From positions 2,542,001-2,606,000 of the forward strand of contig OZ241745.1 of assembly GCA_965201115.1 (NCBI GenBank): 64,000 bases of DNA. The letters run 5' to 3'. The notes below the pieces were generated by a model. It was not told the DNA's origin and searched no databases. It worked only from the letters and a program-made list of their open reading frames with translations. The translations under genes were made by a program, and so were the position numbers. Origin of the DNA: JANQOH01 sp965201115 (lineage in GTDB: Bacteria > Pseudomonadota > Alphaproteobacteria > UBA7887). This document shows, piece by piece, positions 55,101-63,211 of this stretch; position 1 is the first letter of the stretch, and each line of letters starts with the position of its first letter.

Positions 55101-55484
55101 ATCCCGCATGTTGGTGACGAGCACAAGCCGGTAACGGTCCCGATAGCGGCTGACCTGCGCGCTGTCCGCCGTAATCCAGGCGTCGTCCTCGGGCGGCTTG
55201 ACCTCGACGACGCCGCGTTCGGGCGCCTGCGCTTCGCGCGGGCGGCCGCGGCGCAGCTGGGCGGCGGCGAAGAAGCCGAAATCGGGGTGGCCCGCGCCGT
55301 GGTCGGCCAGTTCGCCGATGCAGACGACCCTGGGCTTGAGCGTGGCGCCGGCGGCGTTGAGCAGGCGTTCGAGCGGGCCGTAGAGGGAGCGCTCGCCGGT
55401 AGCGGCGCCCGAGGCGCGCGCCTGCCGGAGCTCGGCGAAGTAGCGCTCGGCGGCGGCAATGGATTGCGCGTTCGTTCCGGTCAT
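52104..55484 (-). CDS. Fused restriction-modification enzyme (type ISP/IIG-like, no helicase)
   Basis: A 1126-residue protein. A PD-(D/E)XK nuclease lies near the N-terminus (GHPDFG with Asp68, then EVK 94-96). The N6-adenine methyltransferase core has YTPSEV (355-360), DPCCGTG (391-397) and NPPY (515-518). A long target-recognition region ends with VWRYRLGGYQVLKKWLSYR, a motif seen at the end of type ISP enzymes. Type ISP enzymes are about 1570 residues and include a helicase; this one lacks it, so a IIG-like mode is likely. Both activities would act on one recognition site. The last 50 codons are A+T-richer than the rest. Start ATG at 55484. Confidence 0.8.
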   Translation of the reverse strand: MTGTNAQSIAAAERYFAELRQARASGAATGERSLYGPLERLLNAAGATLKPRVVCIGELADHGAGHPDFGFFAAAQLRRGRPREAQAPERGVVEVKPPEDDAWITADSAQVSRYRDRYRLVLVTNMRDFVLVGAGPDGRPAKLETLRLAASAADFARRLEKPRAFARETGAALGEYLSRALSHRAAVAEPKDLARLLASYARDGLARVESADDAPALDAVREALEEALGARFEGAAGARFFRSTLVQTLFYGVFSAWVLWARQTPPPAGAFDWRTAVWHLRAPVLRALFQQLSDPGRVRPLGLVEVMDWTAAALDRVDRAAFFARFSEGEAVPYFYEPFLEAFDPALRKQLGVWYTPSEVVRYMVARVDRALKDDLGIAEGLAAENVYVLDPCCGTGAYLAEVLRRIAANLKERNLGALAGAHVKAAALTRVFGFEIMPAPFVVAHLQVGLALRALDAPLAENGDERAQIILTNALTGWEPEEDKSPLPFPELEEERGRAERVKLDAPILVILGNPPYNGFAGMAVGEESALADAYRAAKRVRKPEGQGLNDLYVRFFRMAERRIVEKTGRGVVCFISNYSWLDGLSFTGMRERYLEAFDAIRIDCLNGDKYKTGKVSPDGSPDPSVFSTEGEPVGIQVGTAVATLVRKAGHAPAETVGFRHLWGERKRAALLETAEAEPRALYDDIGPSLRLGLPFAPTAVSDGWFDWPSLPELFPVSFPGVKTSRDAFLVDIDLDRLKARVGNYFDPALSHEEIARRYPAVMKTTARFDARAVRDALLARGGPVDDGFVRHAYRPFDNRWLYWDPDTKLLDEKRADYKPHISDRNLWLCSAQHVRKGADEPQASFARHLAAGHMIERGASWFPCFLRDDHATSEYRPNLSKAASRYLDRLGLEVTDLFHHALATLHDQAYRETNAGALRAEWPRIPLPGWPGGASDGVPAALADSAARGRELARLLDPDAPVSGVTQGALRPELAAIAVPATIDGRNMTGDDFAVTAGWGHFGAGGAVMPGQGRAIERPRTPAERAAAPTLGATTFDVYINARAMWRNVPAAVWRYRLGGYQVLKKWLSYRADIVLRRPLNFRELGYFSELARRVTAVLMLETDTCVVIENTGKHMLDVRARGL

Positions 55485-55564
55485 GGGCGCCTTATCGCGG
55501 AAAGCGCGGCGGCGCGCAAGGGGCGGCATTGTGCTCGCCTCCACGCGCGGCGGCGTGGGGGGCG

Positions 55565-55615
55565 CCGACGTGCGGGCAGGATGCCCGCGGTCCCGGGCCC
55601 CGCCTTCGGCGGGGG
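55565..55615 (+). repeat. Palindromic REP-like element
   Basis: A full copy with ACGTGCGGGCAGGATGCCCG and CCCCGCC-TTC-GGCGGGG. It is placed directly upstream of the P450 gene's -10 element, in the 188-base divergent gap to the restriction-modification gene. Confidence 0.75.
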
Positions 55616-55616
55616 C

Positions 55617-55625
55617 TGGTATAAT
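55617..55625 (+). promoter_or_regulatory. Extended -10 promoter of the P450 gene
   Basis: TGGTATAAT: a perfect -10 with the TG extension, starting one base after the REP hairpin arm. The -35 position falls within the hairpin sequence and has no consensus. Transcription would start about 40 bases before the ATG at 55673. Confidence 0.5.
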
Positions 55626-55672
55626 GGCCGCGGATGCCGAGCGTTTCGCGAACCTGACGCCGGAGGGCGGCG

Positions 55673-56899
55673 ATGGCTGTTTCGTTCGATCATACCGACC
55701 CGGAAACGACGCGCGATCCGTATCCGGCGTTTGCGCGGCTGCGCGCGGAAGACCCGGTACATTGGTGCGAATCGCTCGGCGCGTGGATGCTTACGCGCTA
55801 CGACGACACGATGGCGGCGCAACGCGACCGGCGCTTGTCCGCCGATCGGGCGACGCCGTTCGCCGAGCGGATGGAGGCGACCGCCCGCCCCGATGTTGCG
55901 CGCATGGGGCGGGTGCTTGCGCGGTGGATGGTGTTCAGCGACCCGCCGCGTCATGCCGTCCTGCGCCGGCTGACGCTGGAGGCGTTCACGCCGACCGCGG
56001 TGGCGGGGTTGCGCCGGCGCGTCGCCGCGTTCGTGGACGAACTGCTGGAGGCGATGGCCGCCGCGGGGCCGGTGCGCGACCTGATGACGGATTTCGCGCG
56101 CCCGCTGCCGGTCGCCGTGATCGCGCATGTTCTCGGCGTGCCGGAAGGCGATACGGGCCGTTTCCGCGCGTGGTCCGAGGCCATCTCCGGCGTGCTCGGC
56201 GGCGGGCCGCCGGACCGGGATCGTCTGCATCGCGGCGCGGCGGCGCTCGCCGCTCTCGATTCCTGTCTGGAAGGCGTGGTCGCCGGGCGCCGCCGCGCGG
56301 GCGCAACCGGCGCGCTGGCCGACAAGCTTATCGCCGCGCGCGACGCCGACGGCGCCATCGGCGAGGACGAGCTCGTCGCCAATTGTTCGCTGCTGCTGTT
56401 TGCCGGGCACGAGACCACAACCTACCTGATCGGGGCCGCAACCCGCCTGCTGCTCGAGCGCCCGGATCAGCTGGCGGCGCTGCGCCGCGACCCCGCGCTC
56501 GCCGCCGGCGCGGTGGAGGAAACCCTGCGTTACGCCGGCGCCGTGCAGGCCGTCTCGCGCATCGCGCGGGAGGATATGCGCCTGCGCGGCAAGACCATCC
56601 GCAAGGGCGACCGCGTGTTCCTCGCGCTCGGCGCCGCCAACCGCGACCCGGAGGCGTTCCCCGACCCCGACCGGTTCGACATCCGGCGCAAGCCCAACCG
56701 GCATGTCGCGTTCGGCTACGGCCCGCATTTCTGCGTCGGCGCGCCGCTGGCCCGCCTCGAGGGCGAGGTCGCCCTCAACCGGCTGGCGGCGCGCTTCCCC
56801 GGCATGGCGCTTGCGGAGCCGGAGCCGGCATGGCTCCCGCACTTCGTCCTGCGGGGCCTGGCGCGCCTGCCGCTGGCGCTGGAGCCCCGCGCCGCCTGA
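55673..56899 (+). CDS. Cytochrome P450
   Basis: A 408-residue soluble bacterial P450. The I-helix motif is LLLFAGHETTTYL, the ExxR motif is EETLR, and the haem loop is FGYGPHFCVGAPLAR with the Cys ligand. All essential residues are present. It hydroxylates an organic substrate using electrons from a ferredoxin or flavodoxin system that is not in the window. The following gene, 81 bases on, is another oxygenase, suggesting a shared oxidation route. Confidence 0.95.
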   Translation: MAVSFDHTDPETTRDPYPAFARLRAEDPVHWCESLGAWMLTRYDDTMAAQRDRRLSADRATPFAERMEATARPDVARMGRVLARWMVFSDPPRHAVLRRLTLEAFTPTAVAGLRRRVAAFVDELLEAMAAAGPVRDLMTDFARPLPVAVIAHVLGVPEGDTGRFRAWSEAISGVLGGGPPDRDRLHRGAAALAALDSCLEGVVAGRRRAGATGALADKLIAARDADGAIGEDELVANCSLLLFAGHETTTYLIGAATRLLLERPDQLAALRRDPALAAGAVEETLRYAGAVQAVSRIAREDMRLRGKTIRKGDRVFLALGAANRDPEAFPDPDRFDIRRKPNRHVAFGYGPHFCVGAPLARLEGEVALNRLAARFPGMALAEPEPAWLPHFVLRGLARLPLALEPRAA

Positions 56900-56980
56900 C
56901 CGCCAGGGCGTCCGGTTGCCGCGGCGGGCGCGGCGCGCTATCCTGACGGCCGGATACGACGGAAGCGAGGGAACGGCGCG

Positions 56981-57871
56981 ATGACTCCCGACGACATCCT
57001 GACCCAACCCGCGCGCGCGCTGACCCAAGCGCAGCGCGAGGCGTATTTCGCCGACGGCTACATTCTGGTCGAGGGGCTGATCGACGATGACTGGCTCGAG
57101 CGGCTGCGCGCCGTGACGGCGGAGTTCGTCGAGAAGAGCCGCGCGGTCGCGGCGTCGGACGAAACCTTCGATCTCGCGCCGGAACACTGCGCGGAGCGGC
57201 CCATCGTGCGCCGGCTGAAGGAGCCGGACGCGCGCCACCCGCTCTACTGGGAATTCGCCAACGGCGCGATCGCCGACGTCGTTGCCGACCTCGTCGGCCC
57301 CGACGTCGCGTTCCACCATTCGAAGCTGAATTTCAAGTGGCCCGGCGGCGGCGACGAAGTGCGGTGGCACCAGGACATCCAGTTCTACCCGCACACCAAT
57401 TACAGCCCTTTGACGGTGGGGGCGTATCTCCATGACACGAGCGGGGACGACGGCCCGGTCGCCGTTATCCCCGGCAGCCACAACGGCCCGCTTTACGACC
57501 AATACGACGACCGCGGGCAGTGGACCGGCGCGTTGTCCGGGGCGGACGCCGCGGCGCTCGACACCGGCGGGGCGGTAACCCTCGCCGGCCCGGCGGGCTC
57601 GATCACAGTGCATAACTGCCGCACGGTTCACGGCTCGCCGCCGAGCGCCGGGGGCGGCGGGCGTCCGCTTCTGCTCAACGCCTATACGTCGGCGGACGCC
57701 TTCCCCTATACGCCCAACCCGTCGCGCACGCATCACTACCGGCATACGGTGCGCGGCGCGCCGGCGCGCTGGGCGCATCACGACCCGCGCCCCTGCCTCG
57801 TTCCGCCCGACTGGTCGGGCGGCTACACCTCGATCTACGCCGCGCAGGCGGGGGAAGACGCGGCCGGCTGA
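56981..57871 (+). CDS. Phytanoyl-CoA dioxygenase family protein
   Basis: A 296-residue Fe(II)/2-oxoglutarate-dependent oxygenase. The iron ligands are His and Asp in WHQDIQFY (about residue 128) and a distal His in CRTVHGSPP; an Arg (PSRTHHYRHT region) could bind 2-oxoglutarate. It hydroxylates a small organic substrate not identifiable from sequence. Its position after a P450 gene suggests catabolism or tailoring. Confidence 0.85.
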   Translation: MTPDDILTQPARALTQAQREAYFADGYILVEGLIDDDWLERLRAVTAEFVEKSRAVAASDETFDLAPEHCAERPIVRRLKEPDARHPLYWEFANGAIADVVADLVGPDVAFHHSKLNFKWPGGGDEVRWHQDIQFYPHTNYSPLTVGAYLHDTSGDDGPVAVIPGSHNGPLYDQYDDRGQWTGALSGADAAALDTGGAVTLAGPAGSITVHNCRTVHGSPPSAGGGGRPLLLNAYTSADAFPYTPNPSRTHHYRHTVRGAPARWAHHDPRPCLVPPDWSGGYTSIYAAQAGEDAAG

Positions 57872-57977
57872 GCCGCCGCGGCCGCCATGGCGAGCGCAAG
57901 CGTCGTCTTTTTCGCTGCGTTTATCGTCTTCGTCTCCATTTCAGGTCGGAGCCCGCCGGATGGCAGGCGCATCGCCG

Positions 57978-58490
57978 TTACGCCGACAATCGGCGAACGG
58001 GGAATTGCGGGAAGCGCTCGTTCCATGTCTTTATATTGAAAACCATGCAGTCTTCGACGATGCTCCGTTTCCACCGCCGCTCGGAAACAGCGCGCACGGG
58101 AAGCTGGCGCTTCAATGCATTGGATCGGCGATCGAGCAGCGATTTATCGAGTCCGTCGTGCGCTACGAGGACGTAATAATAGATCCGCTTCCCGGTCATG
58201 TCTTTATCCGCCACAGCCCATTCGTACAGAAAGGAATCGCGGTATTTGTATATTAGATCCCCGTCCTTTACTCCACTGCCGAACTCGTCGATGAAGGTGT
58301 TGTCTTGCGCGCGCGGATGTTGGGGGTCCTTGAACTCAATAAAGTACGCCTCGTTTCGGTCCGGCCGATACGCGACGAGATCCACTGCTTTCATGAATCC
58401 AAGTCCGTGTTTCGATGGGTCGTCGAACTTCCTGACATCGAATTCGTCGGGAAATTCAATCGACAGATTGCGTTCGATCATGACCGTCAT
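57978..58490 (-). CDS. Small PD-(D/E)XK-like protein, partner of the AAA ATPase
   Basis: A 170-residue protein with no recognised family. KAVDLVAYRPDRNEAYFIEFKD (split here as AVDLVAY and IEFKD) gives Asp37, Glu52 and Lys54 in the spacing of a PD-(D/E)XK nuclease core, followed by a Lys/Tyr-rich stretch. It overlaps the ATPase gene by four bases, so the two are one unit. The pair has the form of ATPase-effector defence systems. Whether it cuts nucleic acid is inference. Composition is A+T-richer than its neighbours. Confidence 0.55.
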   Translation of the reverse strand: MTVMIERNLSIEFPDEFDVRKFDDPSKHGLGFMKAVDLVAYRPDRNEAYFIEFKDPQHPRAQDNTFIDEFGSGVKDGDLIYKYRDSFLYEWAVADKDMTGKRIYYYVLVAHDGLDKSLLDRRSNALKRQLPVRAVSERRWKRSIVEDCMVFNIKTWNERFPQFPVRRLSA

Positions 58491-59509
58491 GCCCGGTATC
58501 CTCCCGTGCTGCGCGCGACTTCCCGATCATACATGCTATCGAATGCTTCGGCTATCGCATTCGGGTGGATTTCGAGATAATTATCGGTGGCGTGGCAACA
58601 AATATCGCCGTTCTCCCGCCCTCTATAGAGAGAGTGATAGACGATACTGTCCTCCGGTTTCGCTCGAAGATCGATCTCCTTAAGTATGCCGTAATCGTGC
58701 GTCGCGATAAAAATCTGTACACCCGCTCTTTGAAGTTTCAGCATGATGTCGATCACGGCGCCGTGGAGTTTGGGGTTCAAATTTGTCTCCGGTTCGTCCC
58801 AGAACAGGACGGCCCCCTCGGGCAGCGTTCCATTTCGAATCAAAATCCACAAAAGCCCCAGCTTCCTTATGCCTTCCGCCAGCAACGCGAACTCAAGGTA
58901 GCCGCGCGCGCCATGAAGGAAAAACTCCTCCCCTTCAGTTTTCACTTGCCCTTCCATGCTATCCTGCAGATCTTTAAGCAGATGATTTTGTCTGGCACCC
59001 GCTGGGCCGCGGGGGACGGGCCTGAATGCACGGTCCAGAATATCGGAGTAAATTTCCTCGAAATGCAGATCCAAGCGTCGATACAGAGAGCGAAAACCCG
59101 GCGCGTTCGCCAGCATTTCCTTCACCGGGATATAGACACATTCCACCGGACTCCCGCGCCATTTGTCGGCGCCCACGACCTCCGCCCTGTCGGCGGCTTT
59201 CGTCAAGTTCGAGAACGAAATGCCGACGTCAAGGCCGTCGCGGAGCACCGATACCCTGCATTTCCTGCGCCCGACTTTTCGGTTGACGAGCCGCCCGATT
59301 AGCCTGCCACTGGGCAGAAACGTGCGGACGAGCTTTTCGGAAAATTTATCGTTCGTCTTGCTCACGTCGCATGCCGCGTAGGCGACCTTCATCAGATGGG
59401 TCTTGCCCGTTCCGTTGGCGCCGATCAGCACGTTCAGCCCCGGCGACGGCTCGAAGTCGAGCGATTCGAACGCCGTGAAGCGTTCGAGCGTTATGCGTTC
59501 GATCGGCAT
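58487..59509 (-). CDS. AAA_21-like ATPase of a two-gene cassette
   Basis: A 340-residue ABC/SMC-type ATPase. The start ITLERFTAFESLDF is the RecF/OLD-like first strand, with Walker A GANGTGKT (30-37), Walker B VLFWDEPETNLNP near residue 245, and an H-loop IFIATHDYGIL. The family pairs with toxic or nuclease partners in several phage-defence systems. No TOPRIM domain is present, so it is not an OLD nuclease by itself. About the first 45 codons are G+C-rich like the core genome, the rest A+T-richer. Confidence 0.8.
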   Translation of the reverse strand: MPIERITLERFTAFESLDFEPSPGLNVLIGANGTGKTHLMKVAYAACDVSKTNDKFSEKLVRTFLPSGRLIGRLVNRKVGRRKCRVSVLRDGLDVGISFSNLTKAADRAEVVGADKWRGSPVECVYIPVKEMLANAPGFRSLYRRLDLHFEEIYSDILDRAFRPVPRGPAGARQNHLLKDLQDSMEGQVKTEGEEFFLHGARGYLEFALLAEGIRKLGLLWILIRNGTLPEGAVLFWDEPETNLNPKLHGAVIDIMLKLQRAGVQIFIATHDYGILKEIDLRAKPEDSIVYHSLYRGRENGDICCHATDNYLEIHPNAIAEAFDSMYDREVARSTGGYRA

Positions 59510-59530
59510 TGTCGGGCTCCGGGGCGGCGG

Positions 59531-60901
59531 TTACGCCGCCGCGGGTTGCGGCGGGGTATTGGCGCGCCCGAAGGCGGCTTCCATCTCGCGGCGCGCGCGC
59601 ACCGCGCCGCCGGTTTCGTCGATCGCGGCGTCGGACCATGAGAGCAGCGCGCCCTCGGGGATGTCGCGCGTGAGCGCGGCGCCGCTCGCCAGGCCCAGCG
59701 GCAGCAGGCCGCGCGCCAGCGAATCGGGCGCCGGAACCTGCTTGCCCCAGACCATGTAGCCGCCCTCGCCGTCGAGCACTTCGCCTTTCTTCAGCGGCCG
59801 CTTGGCGCACGCGGCCACGTCGGAGCGAAAGCCCGTCGGCGCGCCGGTCGGTTCGCCGCGCAGCGCCGCCGACGCCACCGACACGCCGAGTTCCAGCCCG
59901 ATCATGTGGGTCGGGCGGTAGAGCGCGCCGTAGCGGTATGTGGAGTCGGGCAACATGCGGTATTCCTCGAAGCACCGGCTCACATATTCGTTGCCGGCCT
60001 CGATGGTCACGAAGGTTCCGAGCATGAGGTCGTTTTCGACCGGCGACATGTCGCGCTGGAGCGCCGACACCACCTCGGTGGTTCCGGCGTGGGAGATCGT
60101 TCCGCCGGCGGCGCGCGGCTTCAGGGTCTCGGCGAGGTCGTAGCGCGAGCAGGGCGGGAACGAGAGGCCGCCGGGCTGCGGCGTCAGCCCCGTGGCGTTG
60201 CACACCGCCGTCATCTCGATGGCGGATTTCGTGCCGTCGATGAACGAGTTGAACATTTTGGGGTTCATGCCGCCGCGCTCCGCCGTTTCGCGGCCGAAGT
60301 GGAAATTGTCCCACACCGTGTCGGGGGTCGAGCGGTGGAAATCGGGGTGGTAGCGCGTTCCCTTTCCGGCGCACACCACCGTGAAGCCGCAGGCGCGCGC
60401 CCAGTCCACATGCTCGGCGATCAGCGCGGGCTGGTCGCCCCACGCGAGGCTATAGACGACGCCCGCCTGTTCCGCGCGGCGCGCGAGCAGCGGCCCGGCG
60501 ACGACGTCGGCCTCTACGTTGACCATCACCGCGTGCTTGCCGTTGGCGATGGCCGCCAGGCAGTGGCGAATGCCCGCCGCGGGGTCGCCGGTGGCCTCCA
60601 CGATCACGTCGAGCGCGGGATGCGCGATCAGCGCCTCCGCGTCGTCGCCGAGATGGGTCGCGCCGCCCGCCGCCGCGGCGTCGAGATCCGCCGCGCCGAC
60701 GCGCGTTTCCGTCCAGCCGGCCGAAAGGCAGTTGGCGCGCGCCCGCGCGGCGTCCAGGTCGGCGACGCCGAGCACGTGCAGGCCCGCCGTCCGCCGCGCC
60801 TGGGCGAGAAACATCGTGCCGAACTTGCCGGCGCCGATCAGCCCCGCTCGCACCGGCGCGCCCGCCTCTGCCCGCGCCGCCAGCATTCTCGAAAGGTTCA
60901 T
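59531..60901 (-). CDS. NAD(P)-dependent oxidoreductase with SAF domain
   Basis: A 456-residue protein. The N-terminal Rossmann domain is of homoserine-dehydrogenase type (GLIGAGKFGTMFLAQ, about 21-35). A middle domain includes CAGKGTRYHPDFHRSTPDTVW and FIDGTKSAIEM, and the C-terminus carries an SAF domain (CAKRPLKKGEVLDGEGGY). This architecture occurs in oxidoreductases of sugar-acid catabolism. Substrate is not known. GGAG lies eight bases before the ATG. It is 21 bases downstream of the ATPase start on the same strand but resembles core genes in composition. Confidence 0.8.
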   Translation of the reverse strand: MNLSRMLAARAEAGAPVRAGLIGAGKFGTMFLAQARRTAGLHVLGVADLDAARARANCLSAGWTETRVGAADLDAAAAGGATHLGDDAEALIAHPALDVIVEATGDPAAGIRHCLAAIANGKHAVMVNVEADVVAGPLLARRAEQAGVVYSLAWGDQPALIAEHVDWARACGFTVVCAGKGTRYHPDFHRSTPDTVWDNFHFGRETAERGGMNPKMFNSFIDGTKSAIEMTAVCNATGLTPQPGGLSFPPCSRYDLAETLKPRAAGGTISHAGTTEVVSALQRDMSPVENDLMLGTFVTIEAGNEYVSRCFEEYRMLPDSTYRYGALYRPTHMIGLELGVSVASAALRGEPTGAPTGFRSDVAACAKRPLKKGEVLDGEGGYMVWGKQVPAPDSLARGLLPLGLASGAALTRDIPEGALLSWSDAAIDETGGAVRARREMEAAFGRANTPPQPAAA

Positions 60902-61142
60902 GACGAAACTCCGCAATCCGACGCCGTCGAAACTAACAGGACGGCGCGGCCGCGGGCAAGCGGCGCCCGGAATCGCGGGCGCCGCGGGCGGGCCTTGCCC
61001 GCGGCCGCGGCCGGAGCTATAACGGCGCCGTTGGACGAGGGGGGCACGCGATGGCGATGGCCGCGTATGTTTTCGACGCGCCGGCGCGGGGGCGCCAAGC
61101 CGCCGCCGCCGCGGCGCGGATGCCGTAGCGCGCGCGGCGCCC

Positions 61143-61811
61143 ATGCATTCGTTCGAGAGTTTCCGCCGCCGCGCGGCCGGGCTCCGCGGCGGCGATGAGG
61201 CGCTGGCGGCGCTTCTGCCCGCGCCGGCGAGCGCCGACGAACTGCGCGCCCGCGGCGACGACCGCTATCTCTCGCTCATGTCGATGCGGGTGTTTTCGGC
61301 GGGCCTGAAGCAGTCGATGGTCGAGGCGAAATGGCCGGCGTTCGAGGAGGCGTTCCACGGCTTCGACCCGCACCGCGCCGCCGCCATGCCGGAGCCCGAA
61401 CTCGACGCGCTGATGCGCGACAAGCGTCTGATCCGCCACTGGCCGAAGCTTTCGTCCGTGCCGCACAACGCGCGCGCGATGCTCGGGATCGCCGGGGAAG
61501 CCGGCGGTTTCGGCGCGTGGATCGCCGCTTGGCCGGCAAGCGACATCGTCGGCCTGTGGGCCGCCATCGGCAAGCGGTTCAAGCAGATGGGCGGCCGCTC
61601 CGCGCCCACGTTCTTGCGCATGGCGGGCAAGGACACTTTCATGCTGTCGCCCGACGTGGTTCGCGCGCTGCTCGAGGCCGGCGCGGTGGGGCGCGCGCCG
61701 TCCGGCAAGCGCGACCTCGCGCGCGTGCAGGAGGCCTTCAACGTCTGGGCCGCCGAATCCGGCCGGCCCCTCTGCGCCATGAGCCGCACGCTCGCGCTTG
61801 CGATGGGCTGA
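61143..61811 (+). CDS. DNA-3-methyladenine glycosylase I-like protein
   Basis: A 222-residue Tag-like protein of the helix-hairpin-helix superfamily. VFSAGLKQSMVEAKWPAFEEAFHGFD and LSSVPHNARAM match the Tag pattern, in which a tryptophan and glutamate contact methyladenine. The zinc-binding Cys/His pair of classical Tag is not obvious, so this is a divergent branch. It would remove alkylated adenine from DNA. It starts 241 bases from the divergent oxidoreductase gene. Confidence 0.75.
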   Translation: MHSFESFRRRAAGLRGGDEALAALLPAPASADELRARGDDRYLSLMSMRVFSAGLKQSMVEAKWPAFEEAFHGFDPHRAAAMPEPELDALMRDKRLIRHWPKLSSVPHNARAMLGIAGEAGGFGAWIAAWPASDIVGLWAAIGKRFKQMGGRSAPTFLRMAGKDTFMLSPDVVRALLEAGAVGRAPSGKRDLARVQEAFNVWAAESGRPLCAMSRTLALAMG

Positions 61812-61836
61812 CGCCGGCGGTCCCGGGCAGTCCGCG

Positions 61837-63036
61837 TCAGGCGGCGCAGCCGGGCTCCGGATCGATAACGCCCAGGCGCCCGGTTACCTCCAGCGCGCCC
61901 TCGCGGCCGCGGGCGACCGCCACGTCGAAACGGGCATGGCCGTGCCCGGCGTCGATGGTTACGGGCCCCCAGGGGCCGGGGAAGGTTACGCCCCGCAGGC
62001 CCTCCAGAATCGCCGGCGCGGAAATTTCGCCCGAGCGTTCGGCGGCGGCTGCGATGGCGGCCAGCGCGTTGCGGTGCGTCGCGGCGTAATATGTCCTGGG
62101 CGCGTCGGGGCCGGCGAGGCGGGCCATGCGCGCCTCCAGGTCCGGCGCGCCGCCGCCGCGGTCGCCGGCCACGAACGGCGACACGGTAGCTACCTGCGAC
62201 ACTTCGTTGGCGGGCAGTTCGCGCGCGTGGAGCTCGTTGAAGCCCACCCATCCGAAGGCGACCCGCGGCAGCAGGCCGAGCGCGCGCGCCTGATGCACGA
62301 AATGGACGCCTTCCGGGCGCGGGACGCAGAACACGACCGCGTCGGCTCCCGTGTCGGCGATCCAGCGCACGACGGCCTGGAAGCGCGTCTCGCCCACGGG
62401 CGTGAACGCCTGGCCCGCGACCGAACCCTCGAGGCCGTAGATGACCTTGAGAATCGCCTGCCGGAAACTCGACAACTGCCAGCTCGTATAGGCGCCGCAG
62501 AGGAAATACTTCCGCCCCTTGCCGCCGTCGAGCTGCTGGATCAGCGCGAAAATATCCTGCGCGGGCGCCGGCCCGACCGAGAAATAGTTGGGCGCGCAGA
62601 ACCGGCCCTCGTTGTTCGACGCCGACACCAGCGGTACGCCGTGCGCGGCCAGCGCGGCGGCGGCGGTCTTGCGTCCGGCGGCAATGAACGGCCCGACGGC
62701 GGCGGCGATTCCCTCGTCGCGCACAAGCCTGTCGCAGGTTTCGGCGAGGCCCATCGGCGTGCCGGCGGCGTCGGCGTACACGATCTCCACCTTGCGCCCG
62801 AGCACGCCACCGGCGCCGGCGATCTCGTCGGCGGCGGTTTCCAGGCCCAAGCGCATTTGCGCGGCGTGCGCGTCGAGGCCGCCGGTGAGCGGCAACAGCG
62901 CGCCGACCCGCAGAACGCGGCCCTGCTGCGCCAGCGCCGGCAGCGGCGCGAGGCCCGCCGCGGCGCTCGCGGCAAGGCCCGCCAGCACGCGGCGGCGGCT
63001 CGGCCCCCCGGCATTCGCAATTGTCGGCATCGCCAT
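61837..63036 (-). CDS. ABC transporter substrate-binding protein (LivK/AmiC type)
   Basis: A 399-residue periplasmic receptor. A twin-arginine-like signal (SRRRVLAGLAASAAAG) is followed by VGALLPLTGGLDAHAAQMRLGLETA, the start of family-5/6 branched-chain amino-acid-type binding proteins. Internal motifs VPLVSASNNEGRF and TGADAVVF fit. The ligand could be an amino acid, amide or urea. No permease or ATPase genes are present here. GGGGGAGG lies two bases before the ATG at 63036 but eight before an ATG at 63030, so the second is the better start. Confidence 0.85.
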   Translation of the reverse strand: MAMPTIANAGGPSRRRVLAGLAASAAAGLAPLPALAQQGRVLRVGALLPLTGGLDAHAAQMRLGLETAADEIAGAGGVLGRKVEIVYADAAGTPMGLAETCDRLVRDEGIAAAVGPFIAAGRKTAAAALAAHGVPLVSASNNEGRFCAPNYFSVGPAPAQDIFALIQQLDGGKGRKYFLCGAYTSWQLSSFRQAILKVIYGLEGSVAGQAFTPVGETRFQAVVRWIADTGADAVVFCVPRPEGVHFVHQARALGLLPRVAFGWVGFNELHARELPANEVSQVATVSPFVAGDRGGGAPDLEARMARLAGPDAPRTYYAATHRNALAAIAAAAERSGEISAPAILEGLRGVTFPGPWGPVTIDAGHGHARFDVAVARGREGALEVTGRLGVIDPEPGCAA

Positions 63037-63211
63037 GTCCTCCCCCGATTTTCGCGACCGCGCCAGTATGCCGGTTCGCGCGCCGCCGCGCCAGCCGTTG
63101 CGCCGGGGGGCGCCGGCGGTCCCGAGGGAGGGAGCGCGCCGGAGGGTCGCGCGGCGCGCGCCGATCGGCTAGTTTCGGCGCCGGCACGCAACCGGGGAGG
63201 CGAAATCGGCC

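Noticed and set aside
61812..61836. Fragment of the REP family after the Tag-like gene
   Set aside because: Only a short match (GGTCCCGGGCAGTCCGCG) to the copy at 4553; too little to call an element.
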